From NCBI GenBank assembly GCA_964582985.1, contig CAZOUM010000010.1, forward strand, positions 1-55,907: a stretch of 55,907 nt of DNA, read 5' to 3'. Under the pieces are notes generated by a model. It was given only the letters and a program-made list of their open reading frames with translations. It was not told the DNA's origin and did not search any database. Shown one piece after another: positions 23,209 through 32,508 of the stretch. Each line of letters begins with the position of its first letter. The first letter of the stretch is position 1. The position numbers and the translations under genes were made by a program. This stretch comes from CAZQYB01 sp964582985 (GTDB lineage: Bacteria > Planctomycetota > Phycisphaerae > Sedimentisphaerales > Anaerobacaceae).

Positions 23209-24975
23209 ATGAAACTCGATCCGACAAAATTGGAAGATTGGCAGATTGCAGAAGCTGCCGAGGACCAAATGAAGCCTGTTCGCCGGTTGGCGGATGAAAT
23301 GGGACTCAAAGAAGACGAGTTGCTGCCTATGGGGCTCCAATTGGGCAAGGTCGATTATAAGAAAGTGCTTGAGCGACTAAAAGGTGTGCCCAACGCAAAG
23401 TATATCGATGTCACCGCCATCACGCCGACACCGCTGGGTGAGGGAAAAACGACCACTGCTATTGGGCTGATTGAAGGCCTGGGCAAGCTCAAAAAGCGGG
23501 TTGTCGGCGCAATCCGCCAGCCGAGCGGTGGACCCACTTTCAATATCAAGGGCTCTGCCGCCGGCGGAGGACTCGCACAATGCATTCCTCTGACTCCTTT
23601 CTCAATTCGACTCACCGGCGATATAGATTCCATCACAAACGCCCACAACCTGGCGATGGTAGCGCTGACCTCGCGTATGCAGCACGAAAGAAACTATGAC
23701 GACGCCCGCCTGGCAAAGAGCAATATCACAAGGCGACTCGACATCGACCCTAAAAGAGTGCAAATGGGGTGGGCGATGGATTTTTGCGCTCAGGCGCTTC
23801 GCAACATCACCATTGGAAAAGGCGGAAAAATGGACGGCTACGAAATGGAGTCCGGGTTCGCCATCACCGTCTCCAGTGAGGTTATGGCTATTCTGGCAGT
23901 TGCAAAGGATTTGAAAGACCTGCGAGAGAGGATGTCCAAGATTGTCGTCGCCTATGACAAGAAAGGCAACGAAGTCACTACTGCCGACCTCGAAGTGGAC
24001 GGCGCTATGACAGCCTGGATGGTTGAGGCCGTCAATCCAAACCTGCTGCAAACCATCGAGGGCCAGCCGGTATTTGTGCATGCGGGTCCCTTTGCTAACA
24101 TAGCTGTCGGACAGAGCTCTATCATCGCAGATGAAGTCGGCACCAAATTAGGCGATTACCATGTAACTGAAAGCGGTTTCGGAGCCGATATTGGTTTCGA
24201 AAAGTTCTGGAATATAAAATGCCGTATGTCGGGCTTAACTCCAAATACTATCGTCATTGTCGCGACTATTCGCGCTTTGAAGATGCACGGCGGAGGTCCT
24301 ACCGTAAAACCGGGTGTGCCTCTGGCCGAGGAATATACCAAAGAGAATCTCGAACTGCTGGAAAAAGGCTGTGAGAACCTTGTTGCTAATATCGAAACGG
24401 TCAAGAAAGCCGGCGTCCGGCCGGTGGTCTGCGTCAACAGCTTCTATGCAGATACCAAAGCTGAAATCGAGCTGGTGCGCAAAGTCGCCGAGCAAAACGG
24501 CGCCTTGGCCGCGGTCTCGGAACACTGGCTTAAGGGCGGCGATGGGGCAATCGAGCTGGCTGAAGCCGTGATTGCCGCCTGCAACGAGAAAACAAACTTT
24601 AAGTTCCTCTACGAGCTTGAGACACCTCTAAGAAAACGAATCGAACTTATCGCCAAAGAAGTCTATGGCGCAAAAGGTGTAACATATACCGACGAGGCCC
24701 TGGAAAAAGCAAAGGCCTTTGAAGCCGACCCGGTATCGAAGACTTTGGGAACCTGTATGGTCAAGACTCATCTTAGTTTATCACACGACCCGGACCTCAA
24801 AGGCCGGCCCAAGAACTGGGACCTCCCCATCCGGGATATTCTTGTTTACAAAGGAGCAGGCTTTATCGTCCCGGTAGCAGGGGCCATTAAGCTGATGCCG
24901 GGTACTGCTTCCAATCCCGCCTTTCGCCGGATTGATGTGGATGTGAAAACGGGAAAGGTCCAGGGACTTTTCTAA
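23209..24975 (+). CDS. fhs: formate-tetrahydrofolate ligase
   Basis: A 588-residue FTHFS that makes 10-formyl-THF from formate, THF and ATP in the cytoplasm. The P-loop region is TPTPLGEGKTTT (72-83), followed by RQPSGGPTFNIKGSAAGGG and IPLTPFSIRLTGD. Length is a little longer than the usual 555-560 residues. AGGAGAAG precedes ATG. First gene of the long operon that continues with folD, hydrogenase, metF and formate dehydrogenase, so it starts the methyl branch of the Wood-Ljungdahl pathway or runs in reverse for formate release. Confidence 0.97.
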   Translation: MKLDPTKLEDWQIAEAAEDQMKPVRRLADEMGLKEDELLPMGLQLGKVDYKKVLERLKGVPNAKYIDVTAITPTPLGEGKTTTAIGLIEGLGKLKKRVVGAIRQPSGGPTFNIKGSAAGGGLAQCIPLTPFSIRLTGDIDSITNAHNLAMVALTSRMQHERNYDDARLAKSNITRRLDIDPKRVQMGWAMDFCAQALRNITIGKGGKMDGYEMESGFAITVSSEVMAILAVAKDLKDLRERMSKIVVAYDKKGNEVTTADLEVDGAMTAWMVEAVNPNLLQTIEGQPVFVHAGPFANIAVGQSSIIADEVGTKLGDYHVTESGFGADIGFEKFWNIKCRMSGLTPNTIVIVATIRALKMHGGGPTVKPGVPLAEEYTKENLELLEKGCENLVANIETVKKAGVRPVVCVNSFYADTKAEIELVRKVAEQNGALAAVSEHWLKGGDGAIELAEAVIAACNEKTNFKFLYELETPLRKRIELIAKEVYGAKGVTYTDEALEKAKAFEADPVSKTLGTCMVKTHLSLSHDPDLKGRPKNWDLPIRDILVYKGAGFIVPVAGAIKLMPGTASNPAFRRIDVDVKTGKVQGLF

Positions 24976-25007
24976 GCTAATTGAGTGTGTGAAGGAGTGA
25001 TTAACTT

Positions 25008-25904
25008 ATGACAGCTAAAATAATTGATGGCAAGCAAGTGGCCGCTGATATGCGCGCAGAACTAAAAGACGAGGTTGCTAAACTCAAGGAGCAGGGTATT
25101 GTCCCGGGGCTGGGAGTCATCCTCGTTGGCGACGACCCGGCTTCGAAATCTTATGTCACTGCAAAAGAGCGCGCGTGCGAAGAAATGGGGATTTACTCGG
25201 ATGACAATCGGCTCGATGCCGATATCTCGCAGGAAGAGTTGATGCAGAAAGTCCAGGATATGAACAATGACCCCAAAATCAACGGCATCTTAGTCCAACT
25301 GCCTCTGCCCAAGCACTTGAACGAAGCTGAAGTTCTCCTGGCCATTGACCCCAATAAGGACGTGGACGGCTTTCATCCGATGAATGTCGGCAAAATGGTA
25401 GTCGGCGAAGAGGCATTCCTGCCCTGTACGCCGCACGGTATCATCCAACTGTTGCTTCGCAGCGGCGTCAAAATAGAAGGTGCAAACGTGGTAATAGTAG
25501 GACGCAGCAACATCGTCGGCAAACCACTTACGAACATGCTTATTCAGAAAAATCCCAAAGGCAACGCCACCGTAACGGTTTGTCACACCCGCACCAAAGA
25601 CCTTGCGAATCAGACACAGCAGGCGGATATTCTTATCGCTGCGGCCGGTCGGCCGAACACAATCACGGCAGATATGGTAAAAGATGGTGTGGTCGTGATT
25701 GATGTTGGCGTAAACCGCGTTGATGACGCCACTAAGAAAAGGGGGTATCGCCTCGTAGGTGATGTCGATTTTGAAGCTGTAAAGGAAAAGGCAAGCTTTA
25801 TTACGCCCGTTCCCGGCGGTGTAGGGCCGATGACGATAACAATGCTACTTTACAATACGGTAGAATCTGCTAAAAGAGCGGCTGGTCTGGTGGCCGACAA
25901 GTAG
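25008..25904 (+). CDS. folD: methylene-THF dehydrogenase/methenyl-THF cyclohydrolase
   Basis: A 298-residue bifunctional FolD. The catalytic lysine lies in SKSYVTAKERACEEMGI (about 46-62), the NAD(P) site in VIVGRSNIVGKPL, and PVPGGVGPMTITMLL near the C-terminus is invariant. It converts 10-formyl-THF to methylene-THF via methenyl-THF. It follows fhs by 32 bp with GAAGGAG upstream of its ATG. Confidence 0.96.
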   Translation: MTAKIIDGKQVAADMRAELKDEVAKLKEQGIVPGLGVILVGDDPASKSYVTAKERACEEMGIYSDDNRLDADISQEELMQKVQDMNNDPKINGILVQLPLPKHLNEAEVLLAIDPNKDVDGFHPMNVGKMVVGEEAFLPCTPHGIIQLLLRSGVKIEGANVVIVGRSNIVGKPLTNMLIQKNPKGNATVTVCHTRTKDLANQTQQADILIAAAGRPNTITADMVKDGVVVIDVGVNRVDDATKKRGYRLVGDVDFEAVKEKASFITPVPGGVGPMTITMLLYNTVESAKRAAGLVADK

Positions 25905-25952
25905 CGGCAGCCGCGCCAGGCACCAGACCTTGCTTATATGAAAGGAACGAAA

Positions 25953-26807
25953 GTGGCTACGAAAAAATATCCGGTAATTTGGTTGCAGGGAGCAGGCTGC
26001 ACCGGCTGCTCCGTATCCGTTTTGAATGCGGTAAGTCCGAGGATACAGAATCTCTTGCTTGACGAGCTGGTACCCGGCCATCAACTAAACCTGATATTCC
26101 ACGCGACGGTAATGGCCGGCCAGGGTGAGCCGGTGGTCGAGGTGCTAAAGGACGCGGAAAAGAACAGAAAAGGCGGCTACATACTGGTCGTCGAAGGAGC
26201 AATCCCGACCGCAGAAAACGGCGCCTATGGCAGTATCGGCGAGAAAGGCGGCAAGCACCTTACGATTGAGCAAAGCCTGGCAGACCTCGGCAAGAGTGCA
26301 ATGCTGACAATCGCATTGGGTACCTGTGCGGCCTATGGGGGCATTCCGGCAGCAAAGCCTAATCCCACTTTGTGCAAGGGGGTTAAGACCATCTTCAATG
26401 AAAAAGGGATTGAGACGCCGGTGGTAAACCTTCCCGGTTGTCCTCTTCACCCCGAGTGGTTTACCGGCACAATATCTGTGATATTGTTCTCAGGTGCGGA
26501 CGCCCTTGAGTTGGACCAACTGGCTAGGCCCAAGCTTTTCTATGGGCAGTTGATTCACGAAAACTGTCCCCGACGAGCAGACTTCGATAAGGGGAAATTT
26601 GCCGAGAAGTTAGGCGACCCCGGATGCCTTTATCAATTAGGCTGCAAGGGCCATTACACTTATGCGGATTGTCCTTTGAGACAATGGAATAACGGCGTGA
26701 GTTGGTGCGTCAAGGCAGGCTCTCCTTGTCTGGGCTGTGTCGAGCCGGAGTTCCCGGACGGTACGTCGCCGATTTACGAAAAAGTTACTTTCGAGGACCT
26801 CAAATGA
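25953..26807 (+). CDS. NiFe hydrogenase small subunit, cytoplasmic type
   Basis: A 284-residue electron-transfer subunit. Proximal-cluster cysteines are in GAGCTGCSVS, ALGTCAAYGG and LPGCPLHPEW. The C-terminal domain has HENCPRRADF, GCLYQLGCKG, DCPLRQWNNGVSWC and SPCLGC, the full distal and medial ligand set of group 1/2-like enzymes. No Tat signal is present, so it should stay in the cytoplasm. WC replaces the WP seen where the medial cluster is [3Fe-4S], predicting an all-[4Fe-4S] relay. I prefer GTG 25953 because AAAGGA precedes it; ATG 25938 is in frame. Confidence 0.9.
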   Translation: MATKKYPVIWLQGAGCTGCSVSVLNAVSPRIQNLLLDELVPGHQLNLIFHATVMAGQGEPVVEVLKDAEKNRKGGYILVVEGAIPTAENGAYGSIGEKGGKHLTIEQSLADLGKSAMLTIALGTCAAYGGIPAAKPNPTLCKGVKTIFNEKGIETPVVNLPGCPLHPEWFTGTISVILFSGADALELDQLARPKLFYGQLIHENCPRRADFDKGKFAEKLGDPGCLYQLGCKGHYTYADCPLRQWNNGVSWCVKAGSPCLGCVEPEFPDGTSPIYEKVTFEDLK

Positions 26808-28288
26808 GCACGAAAATAAAGATTGACCCAATAACAAGAATAGAAGGTCACATGGCTATCGAGGCCGTGATAGACGACGGCGTGGTGAAAGAGGCAAGAA
26901 GCGCCGGAACCCTTTTTCGCGGTTTTGAAATAATTTTGCAGGGAAGGGACCCCCGCGACGCCAATCGGCTCACCCAGCGAATCTGCGGCGTCTGCCCCAC
27001 TTCTCATGCGATGGCTTCAGCCCTTTGTATCGATAATGCATTCGGTTTAACGGATAAAATTTCAGATAACGCTAAGCTTATTCGCTGCCTTATGCTTGGT
27101 GCCAACTTCCTCCAGTCGCATATCCTGCATTTCTATCATCTGGCAGCACTGGACTATGTGGATGCGGTCGGTGCGGTAGGTAACTTAGCGCCTTTTGTGC
27201 CCCGCTATGAAGGTGATTACCGCGTGTCCGGCGAGGCGAATGCCGAATTGGTGAACCATTATATAAGAGCACTGGACATCAGACGAAAGTGTCAGGAGGT
27301 GCTTTCTATTTTCGGCGGCAAGATGCCGCACAACGTGGGCATCGTTCCTGGAGGAGTCACAGAGCACCCTACTGAGGACAAAATCACCAATTTCCTGTGG
27401 CGACTGAATGAGATACGCGACTTTGTTGATAATACCTACATTCCGGACGTAATAGCTGTGGCGAAGGCCTACAGCGACTATTTCGATATCGGCAAAGGCT
27501 GTAAAAGGCTTGTTGCTTATGGCGGCTTTGATTTGCCAACCGGAAAGCTCTTTAAGAGTGGGGTTGTCTCTCCCGATTTGCAGCCTGAGCCGTTCGCTAA
27601 GGAAAATATCACGGAGGATTTGAAACATTCGTGGTACGTGGATTCCGATTCAGGAAAAAATCCGGCTCAGGGCGAGACAAAACCACAGCCGAAGAAAAAA
27701 CAGGGCTATTCGTTCATCAAATCTCCGAGATATAAAGGCGAGGTTTGCGAGCTTGGGCCCCTGGCACGAATGGTGAGCAATTACGTACAGGCAGACGCCA
27801 AGGTCAAAGAGCTGGTTGATTCACTGCTTGTCCAAGCAGGTGCCGGTGTTGATGCCCTGTTTTCGGTCCTTGGCCGTCACGCAGCAAGGGCGCTGGAAGC
27901 CAAATTCGTTGCCGATGCTATGGTCGATTGGTTGCAGGCCTTAAAGCCCGATGAGCCGATTATCGTGGAGAATCAGATTCCTGACAAAAGCGAAGGTGTA
28001 GGCTTAACGGAGGCCCCCCGAGGTGCGTTGGGACACTGGATGACCATCAAAGATAAGAAAATTGACCGCTATCAGGTTATTACGCCTACGGCCTGGAATG
28101 CTTCACCAAAGGATGATAAAGACCAGCCCGGAGCGGTCGAACAGGCATTGATAGGTACTAAAGTCAAGGACGAAGACAATCCCTTTGAACTTGTCCGAAT
28201 TGTGCGGGCGTTTGACCCCTGCCTGGCCTGCTCGGTTCATTTACTTGACGCAAAGGGAAGTGAATTAGGAATCTTCAGGGCTGTTTGA
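26804..28288 (+). CDS. NiFe hydrogenase large subunit
   Basis: A 494-residue catalytic subunit. The two NiFe-binding CxxC motifs are RICGVCPTSH near the N-terminus and DPCLACSVH near the C-terminus. The 15 residues after the final His would be removed by the maturation protease encoded next. KIDPITRIEGHMAIE is the standard start. Its ATG overlaps the small-subunit stop (ATGA). Fe-Ni cofactor assembly is probably by the hyp operon at 37-44 kb. Subgroup (1, 2 or an unassigned branch) needs phylogeny. Confidence 0.95.
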   Translation: MSTKIKIDPITRIEGHMAIEAVIDDGVVKEARSAGTLFRGFEIILQGRDPRDANRLTQRICGVCPTSHAMASALCIDNAFGLTDKISDNAKLIRCLMLGANFLQSHILHFYHLAALDYVDAVGAVGNLAPFVPRYEGDYRVSGEANAELVNHYIRALDIRRKCQEVLSIFGGKMPHNVGIVPGGVTEHPTEDKITNFLWRLNEIRDFVDNTYIPDVIAVAKAYSDYFDIGKGCKRLVAYGGFDLPTGKLFKSGVVSPDLQPEPFAKENITEDLKHSWYVDSDSGKNPAQGETKPQPKKKQGYSFIKSPRYKGEVCELGPLARMVSNYVQADAKVKELVDSLLVQAGAGVDALFSVLGRHAARALEAKFVADAMVDWLQALKPDEPIIVENQIPDKSEGVGLTEAPRGALGHWMTIKDKKIDRYQVITPTAWNASPKDDKDQPGAVEQALIGTKVKDEDNPFELVRIVRAFDPCLACSVHLLDAKGSELGIFRAV

Positions 28289-28289
28289 T

Positions 28290-28841
28290 ATGACCGTAAC
28301 TACAGGCATAAATTTGACGGCGAGCCGGCAAGATAATAACGGCAAAAACAGCCGCATTTTAGTCCTCGGCTTGGGTAATGTCTTACTCAAAGACGAGGGC
28401 GTCGGCGTCCACGTCGCTGCAGAATTGCAGAAGCAGGACCTGCCCGCCAACGTAGAAGTCATTGACGGGGGAACTGCCGGACTCGATATCATCCTGTCAC
28501 AGGAGGGCCTGGATAAACTGGTGGTCGTCGATGCGATAAGGTTCGGCAATAAGCCCGGCACTATTTATAAGGCCAGGGTCGAAGCCGGAGACAAAGATGA
28601 ACTGACCCGTATTTTCGGCCCTGACAATGAATCGAAAATCAGCTTGCATCAGGTCGGACTAATCGACGCACTGGCTGCCGCAGAGAAACTAAGCTGCGCG
28701 CCAAGGGAAATTGTAATCATCGGTGTTGAGCCGAAACAGATAAATCACGGTTTGGAATTAACTGAGCAGGTCAAACAGAAGATTCCGGAAATAGTTAACA
28801 CGGTACTTGAGGAAATTAGAGATGCTGTTCACACAGGATAA
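28290..28841 (+). CDS. hydrogenase maturation endopeptidase
   Basis: A 183-residue HycI/HyaD-type peptidase. ILVLGLGNVLLKDEGVGVHVA (about 23-43) and EVIDGGTAGLDI contain the nickel-binding acidic residues, with histidine in ISLHQVGLIDAL. It cuts the C-terminal tail of the large subunit after Ni insertion. It starts 1 bp after the large-subunit stop. The first 20 residues are an extra, low-complexity extension; a shorter start is possible. Confidence 0.92.
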   Translation: MTVTTGINLTASRQDNNGKNSRILVLGLGNVLLKDEGVGVHVAAELQKQDLPANVEVIDGGTAGLDIILSQEGLDKLVVVDAIRFGNKPGTIYKARVEAGDKDELTRIFGPDNESKISLHQVGLIDALAAAEKLSCAPREIVIIGVEPKQINHGLELTEQVKQKIPEIVNTVLEEIRDAVHTG

Positions 28842-29487
28842 ACCTTTGGATGAAGTATTGGAATCACTTGGCAAAGAAAAGAATATCTTCCTGCTTGCTT
28901 GTAACGGCTGTGCTGAAGCGTGCGAAACCGGCGGCGAAAAGGCACTATCGGCAATGAGGATAGAAGTTGAGAAAGCAGGCAAGAAGATAACAGGCACGTG
29001 TCTGGTTGATTTTCTCTGCAATAAAGTGTTGGTGACAACTCGCCTCGCCAGAGAAATGGACAATATCAAACAGGCCGATTCCATCCTGGTGCTAACCTGC
29101 GGCATTGGCGTGCAGGCCGTTGCCAAGGTGGTGGACAAGGTCGTACACCCCGCGGCAAACACTGTCTCCCTTGGCGGATTGCAGGGGCTTTGGCCCGCAG
29201 ACGAGCGTTGCCAGGCCTGTGGGGATTGTGCTTTGGACTATACAGGCGGGATATGCCCTGTCACCCAGTGCCAGAAGGGGCTGCTTAACGGCCCGTGCGG
29301 CGGCGCTCAGGATGGAAAATGTGAGGTCGACCCTGAAAAAGATTGCGGCTGGATAAAAATCTATGAGCAGCTCAAGAAGGTCGGACGCCTGGAAAACTTA
29401 AAGAAAATTCGCACACCCAGAGACCACAGCAAAATGCTGCCATCAGCCGAGCTGCGGCAAACATCGTTTTATGACTTAGAGAAGTAA
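28822..29487 (+). CDS. metV: MetV-like methylene-THF reductase partner (Fe-S/zinc protein)
   Basis: A 221-residue protein of the methylene-THF-reductase C-terminal family. Cysteine clusters are LLACNGCAEAC, GTCLVDFLC, and CQACGDCALDYTGGICPVTQC followed by NGPCGGAQDGKCEVD and KDCGW. In acetogens MetV pairs with MetF to feed electrons to methylene-THF. I chose ATG 28822 with GAGGAAAT upstream; it overlaps the protease end by 20 bp. metF follows by 15 bp. Confidence 0.88.
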   Translation: MLFTQDKPLDEVLESLGKEKNIFLLACNGCAEACETGGEKALSAMRIEVEKAGKKITGTCLVDFLCNKVLVTTRLAREMDNIKQADSILVLTCGIGVQAVAKVVDKVVHPAANTVSLGGLQGLWPADERCQACGDCALDYTGGICPVTQCQKGLLNGPCGGAQDGKCEVDPEKDCGWIKIYEQLKKVGRLENLKKIRTPRDHSKMLPSAELRQTSFYDLEK

Positions 29488-29502
29488 GGAGGCGTTTAAG
29501 AC

Positions 29503-30378
29503 ATGAAGCTTAGCGAGCTTTTCAAACAAGGTAAATTCGTAATCACTTGTGAAGTTGGGCCGTCCAAAGGTATAGAGACAAAAAAGCTGATGGAGGAGCT
29601 GGAGCCTTTGCGGGACAAGATAGACGCGTTTAACGTGACGGACCTGCAAAGCTCTGTTATGCGCGTCGGCTCGCTTGCGATATGCCGCCTCTTAAGGGAC
29701 AAAGGTTTTGAGCCGATTATGCAGCTTACCTGTCGCGACCGAAATCGTCTCGGGCTACAGTCGGATGTCCTAAGCGCCGCAGTATTGGGCATTGAAAATC
29801 TACTGTGCCTTACCGGAGACCATCCAAAATTAGGTGACCACCCCCAGGCAATGCCCGTCTTCGACCTTGATTCGGTGCAACTGCTGTCGGCAATCAAAGG
29901 CTTAATGAACGGCAAGGATATGGCGGGCAATGACCTTGAAGGTCGTCCGCCGCAGTTTTGCCTCGGTGCAGCAGTCAACCCCGGCGCAGACCCGCTCGAA
30001 CCGCAGGTTATAAAAATGGAGAAGAAAATCGACGCCGGAGCTGAGTTCTTCCAGACCCAGGCCGTTTATGAGATAGATAAGTTCGATTCCTTTATGAAAG
30101 AGGTCAAGCATCTGAAGGTGCCGGTTATGGCCGGACTTGTGCTGTTGAAGTCACCCGCCATGGCCAAATTTATGAATGCAAATGTCGCAGGAATTCATGT
30201 CCCTGACGAAATTATTGATGAATTGGCCGCCGTACCCAAGGAAAAGAGAGTGGAAAAAAGTTTGGAAATCTCAGCCCGTCTGATTAAGCAGCTAAAGGAC
30301 CTGTGTCAGGGAGTTCACATTATGTCTTTAGGTTGGGAGCGGCACGTACCTACCCTATTAAAAATGGCCGGGTTATAG
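29503..30378 (+). CDS. metF: methylenetetrahydrofolate reductase
   Basis: A 291-residue MetF-like FAD enzyme of the short acetogen type. Recognisable parts are FVITCEVGPSKG, VTDLQSSVMR, LQLTCRDRNR-type substrate loop (MQLTCRDRNRLG), NLLCLTGDHPKLGDHP and FFQTQAVYEID. It reduces methylene-THF to methyl-THF; lacking an NAD(P)H domain, it likely takes electrons through the MetV-like partner. TAAGGAGG precedes its ATG. Confidence 0.93.
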   Translation: MKLSELFKQGKFVITCEVGPSKGIETKKLMEELEPLRDKIDAFNVTDLQSSVMRVGSLAICRLLRDKGFEPIMQLTCRDRNRLGLQSDVLSAAVLGIENLLCLTGDHPKLGDHPQAMPVFDLDSVQLLSAIKGLMNGKDMAGNDLEGRPPQFCLGAAVNPGADPLEPQVIKMEKKIDAGAEFFQTQAVYEIDKFDSFMKEVKHLKVPVMAGLVLLKSPAMAKFMNANVAGIHVPDEIIDELAAVPKEKRVEKSLEISARLIKQLKDLCQGVHIMSLGWERHVPTLLKMAGL

Positions 30379-30469
30379 TCGGCCAAAAACCTTGCTTTTG
30401 CTAAGAATTTGCAGGGATGCCGATGGCAGCTATAAAGTTCAAACCCTTAACCTAAATCACGAAGTCTAT

Positions 30470-32506
30470 ATGGCAAGAGTTTTAACGACGTGCATATATT
30501 GCGGCTGTGGCTGTGGACTATATCTCGAATCTGACAATGGCAGGATTGTCGGCTCTTATCCAAGTGCCAATCACCCTATTTCAAAAGGTGCTCTCTGTAT
30601 AAAGGGTTGGAATGCATACGAGTTCATCAACAAAATTGACAGACTCAAAGCTCCTCTGATTAAAACAAATGGCGGGTTTGAAGAGGTTAGTTGGGACAAA
30701 GCGCTGGGCCTGGTTTCCAGAAAACTTACAGAAATAAAAGAAAAATATGGCCCAGACTCTCTTGCATTTTTAAGTTCCGCCAAAGCTACCAACGAAGAAA
30801 ACTTTCTAATGATGAAACTGGCAAGGGCCGTTTTCAAAACCAACAACGTTGACCATTGCGCTCGCCTTTGCCACGCTTCAACGGTGGTCGGCCTTAAAGC
30901 CACATTTGGCTCAGGGGCGATGACAAATTCAATAAACGAGTTTGAGGATGCGGAGCTATTTCTGGTGACCGGTTCCGATACTACAGAGCAGCACCCTCTC
31001 ATTGGCTCAAGAATCATAAATGCCGTCAATGATAATGCTGCCAAACTGATTGTGGTTGACCCGAGAAAAATCGAACTTGCTAAATATGCAGCCATTTATA
31101 TGCGGCAGGATAACGGCACCGACGTCACCTGGATAAATGGGATGATAAACATAATAATCCAGGAGGATTTGTTCGACCACGAATACATAGAGGAAAGAAC
31201 AGAAAATTTTGAACAGCTAAAGGAAGTAGTCAAAGCTTACACGCCGGATTATGCGGAGAAGATAACCAGGATTCCCAGCGACCTGCTGATTCGGGCGGCA
31301 AGACTCTACGCTAAAACCAAAAAGGCGATGATTGTCTATTCAATGGGTATTACGCAACACACCACCGGGGTAGACAACGTTAAGTCGCTGGCTAATCTGG
31401 CGATGCTGACGGGCCACGTAGGATTTCCATCGACAGGCGTCAATCCCTTAAGAGGCCAGAACAACGTTCAGGGGGCCTGCGACCTTGGTGCACTGCCTAA
31501 CGTATTTTCAGGTTATCAGGATGTAAGGAACGATGCGATAAGAGCCAAGTTTGAGAAGGCCTGGCAAGTTAAGAACCTGCCGGCAGAGCCTGGTCTTACC
31601 GTTACCGAAATCTTCAAAAAAGCGCAGGAGGGCAAGGTCAAAGGCCTTTATATAATGGGCGAAAACCCAGTCATAAGTGACCCCGATTCAAATAGTGTGC
31701 GCAAAGCGTTACAAAAGCTGGACTTTCTTGTTGTCCAGGAATTGTTTCTTTCTGACACGGCCGAATACGCAGATGTGGTATTGCCTGCTGCCAGTTTCGC
31801 TGAGAAGGATGGTACATTTACAAATACCGAACGCAGGGTCGAGCGAATCCGCAAGGTTATAGAGCCTGTAGGCCAGGCCAGGGCAGATTGGCAAATTATT
31901 TGCGAAATAGCCCGGCGATGTGGTTACAAAGAAATGGGTTATGCCCATCCTTCACAGATTATGGATGAGATTGCAGAACTGACGCCCATTTATGGCGGGA
32001 TAAGCTATGACCGCTTAGACCCATTTGGCCTGCACTGGCCCTGTCCGTCAAAAGACCATCTGGGCACTGCCTATCTGCACAAAGATAATTTCACAAAAGG
32101 AAAAGGCACTTTTATGCCTTGTGAATACGCTGCTCCGAACGAGCTGCCGGACGATGAATATAATTTTGTCCTGAGCACGGGGAGAGTCTACTGGCACTGG
32201 CACACAGGTACGATGACCCGCCGAACTTCCACGCTGGACAGGGAGGTGCCGAGCGCCTACGTGGAGATGCATCCGCGAGATGCCGAAAGACTTCAGCTAA
32301 ATAACGGCGAGCGCGTCAGAGTATCCTCTCGGCGAGGCCGGATAGAAATACAGGCAAAAATAACAGAGAAGGTGAAAGAGGGTTCCATATTTATCCCGTT
32401 CCATTTTAAAGAGGCGGCAGCCAACGTACTTACCAACCCGGCTGTGGACCCACTTGCCAAAATCCCGGAATATAAGGTCTGTGCCGTAAAGATTGAGAAG
32501 TTGTGA
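30470..32506 (+). CDS. fdhA: formate dehydrogenase catalytic subunit (molybdopterin, Cys type)
   Basis: A 678-residue molybdenum/tungsten bis-MGD oxidoreductase. Cys8, Cys11, Cys15 and Cys43 (CIYCGCGC...ALCIKG) bind one [4Fe-4S]. HCARLCHASTVVGL (129-142) matches the active-site loop of formate dehydrogenases, with Cys134 where FdhF has selenocysteine. The C-terminal MopB domain includes LSTGRVYWHWHTGTMTRR. It interconverts CO2 and formate. I chose ATG 30470 (MARVLTT); the frame is open upstream with another ATG-like start at 30392. No Tat signal, so cytoplasmic. It overlaps the next gene. Confidence 0.9.
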   Translation: MARVLTTCIYCGCGCGLYLESDNGRIVGSYPSANHPISKGALCIKGWNAYEFINKIDRLKAPLIKTNGGFEEVSWDKALGLVSRKLTEIKEKYGPDSLAFLSSAKATNEENFLMMKLARAVFKTNNVDHCARLCHASTVVGLKATFGSGAMTNSINEFEDAELFLVTGSDTTEQHPLIGSRIINAVNDNAAKLIVVDPRKIELAKYAAIYMRQDNGTDVTWINGMINIIIQEDLFDHEYIEERTENFEQLKEVVKAYTPDYAEKITRIPSDLLIRAARLYAKTKKAMIVYSMGITQHTTGVDNVKSLANLAMLTGHVGFPSTGVNPLRGQNNVQGACDLGALPNVFSGYQDVRNDAIRAKFEKAWQVKNLPAEPGLTVTEIFKKAQEGKVKGLYIMGENPVISDPDSNSVRKALQKLDFLVVQELFLSDTAEYADVVLPAASFAEKDGTFTNTERRVERIRKVIEPVGQARADWQIICEIARRCGYKEMGYAHPSQIMDEIAELTPIYGGISYDRLDPFGLHWPCPSKDHLGTAYLHKDNFTKGKGTFMPCEYAAPNELPDDEYNFVLSTGRVYWHWHTGTMTRRTSTLDREVPSAYVEMHPRDAERLQLNNGERVRVSSRRGRIEIQAKITEKVKEGSIFIPFHFKEAAANVLTNPAVDPLAKIPEYKVCAVKIEKL

Positions 32507-32508
32507 AA

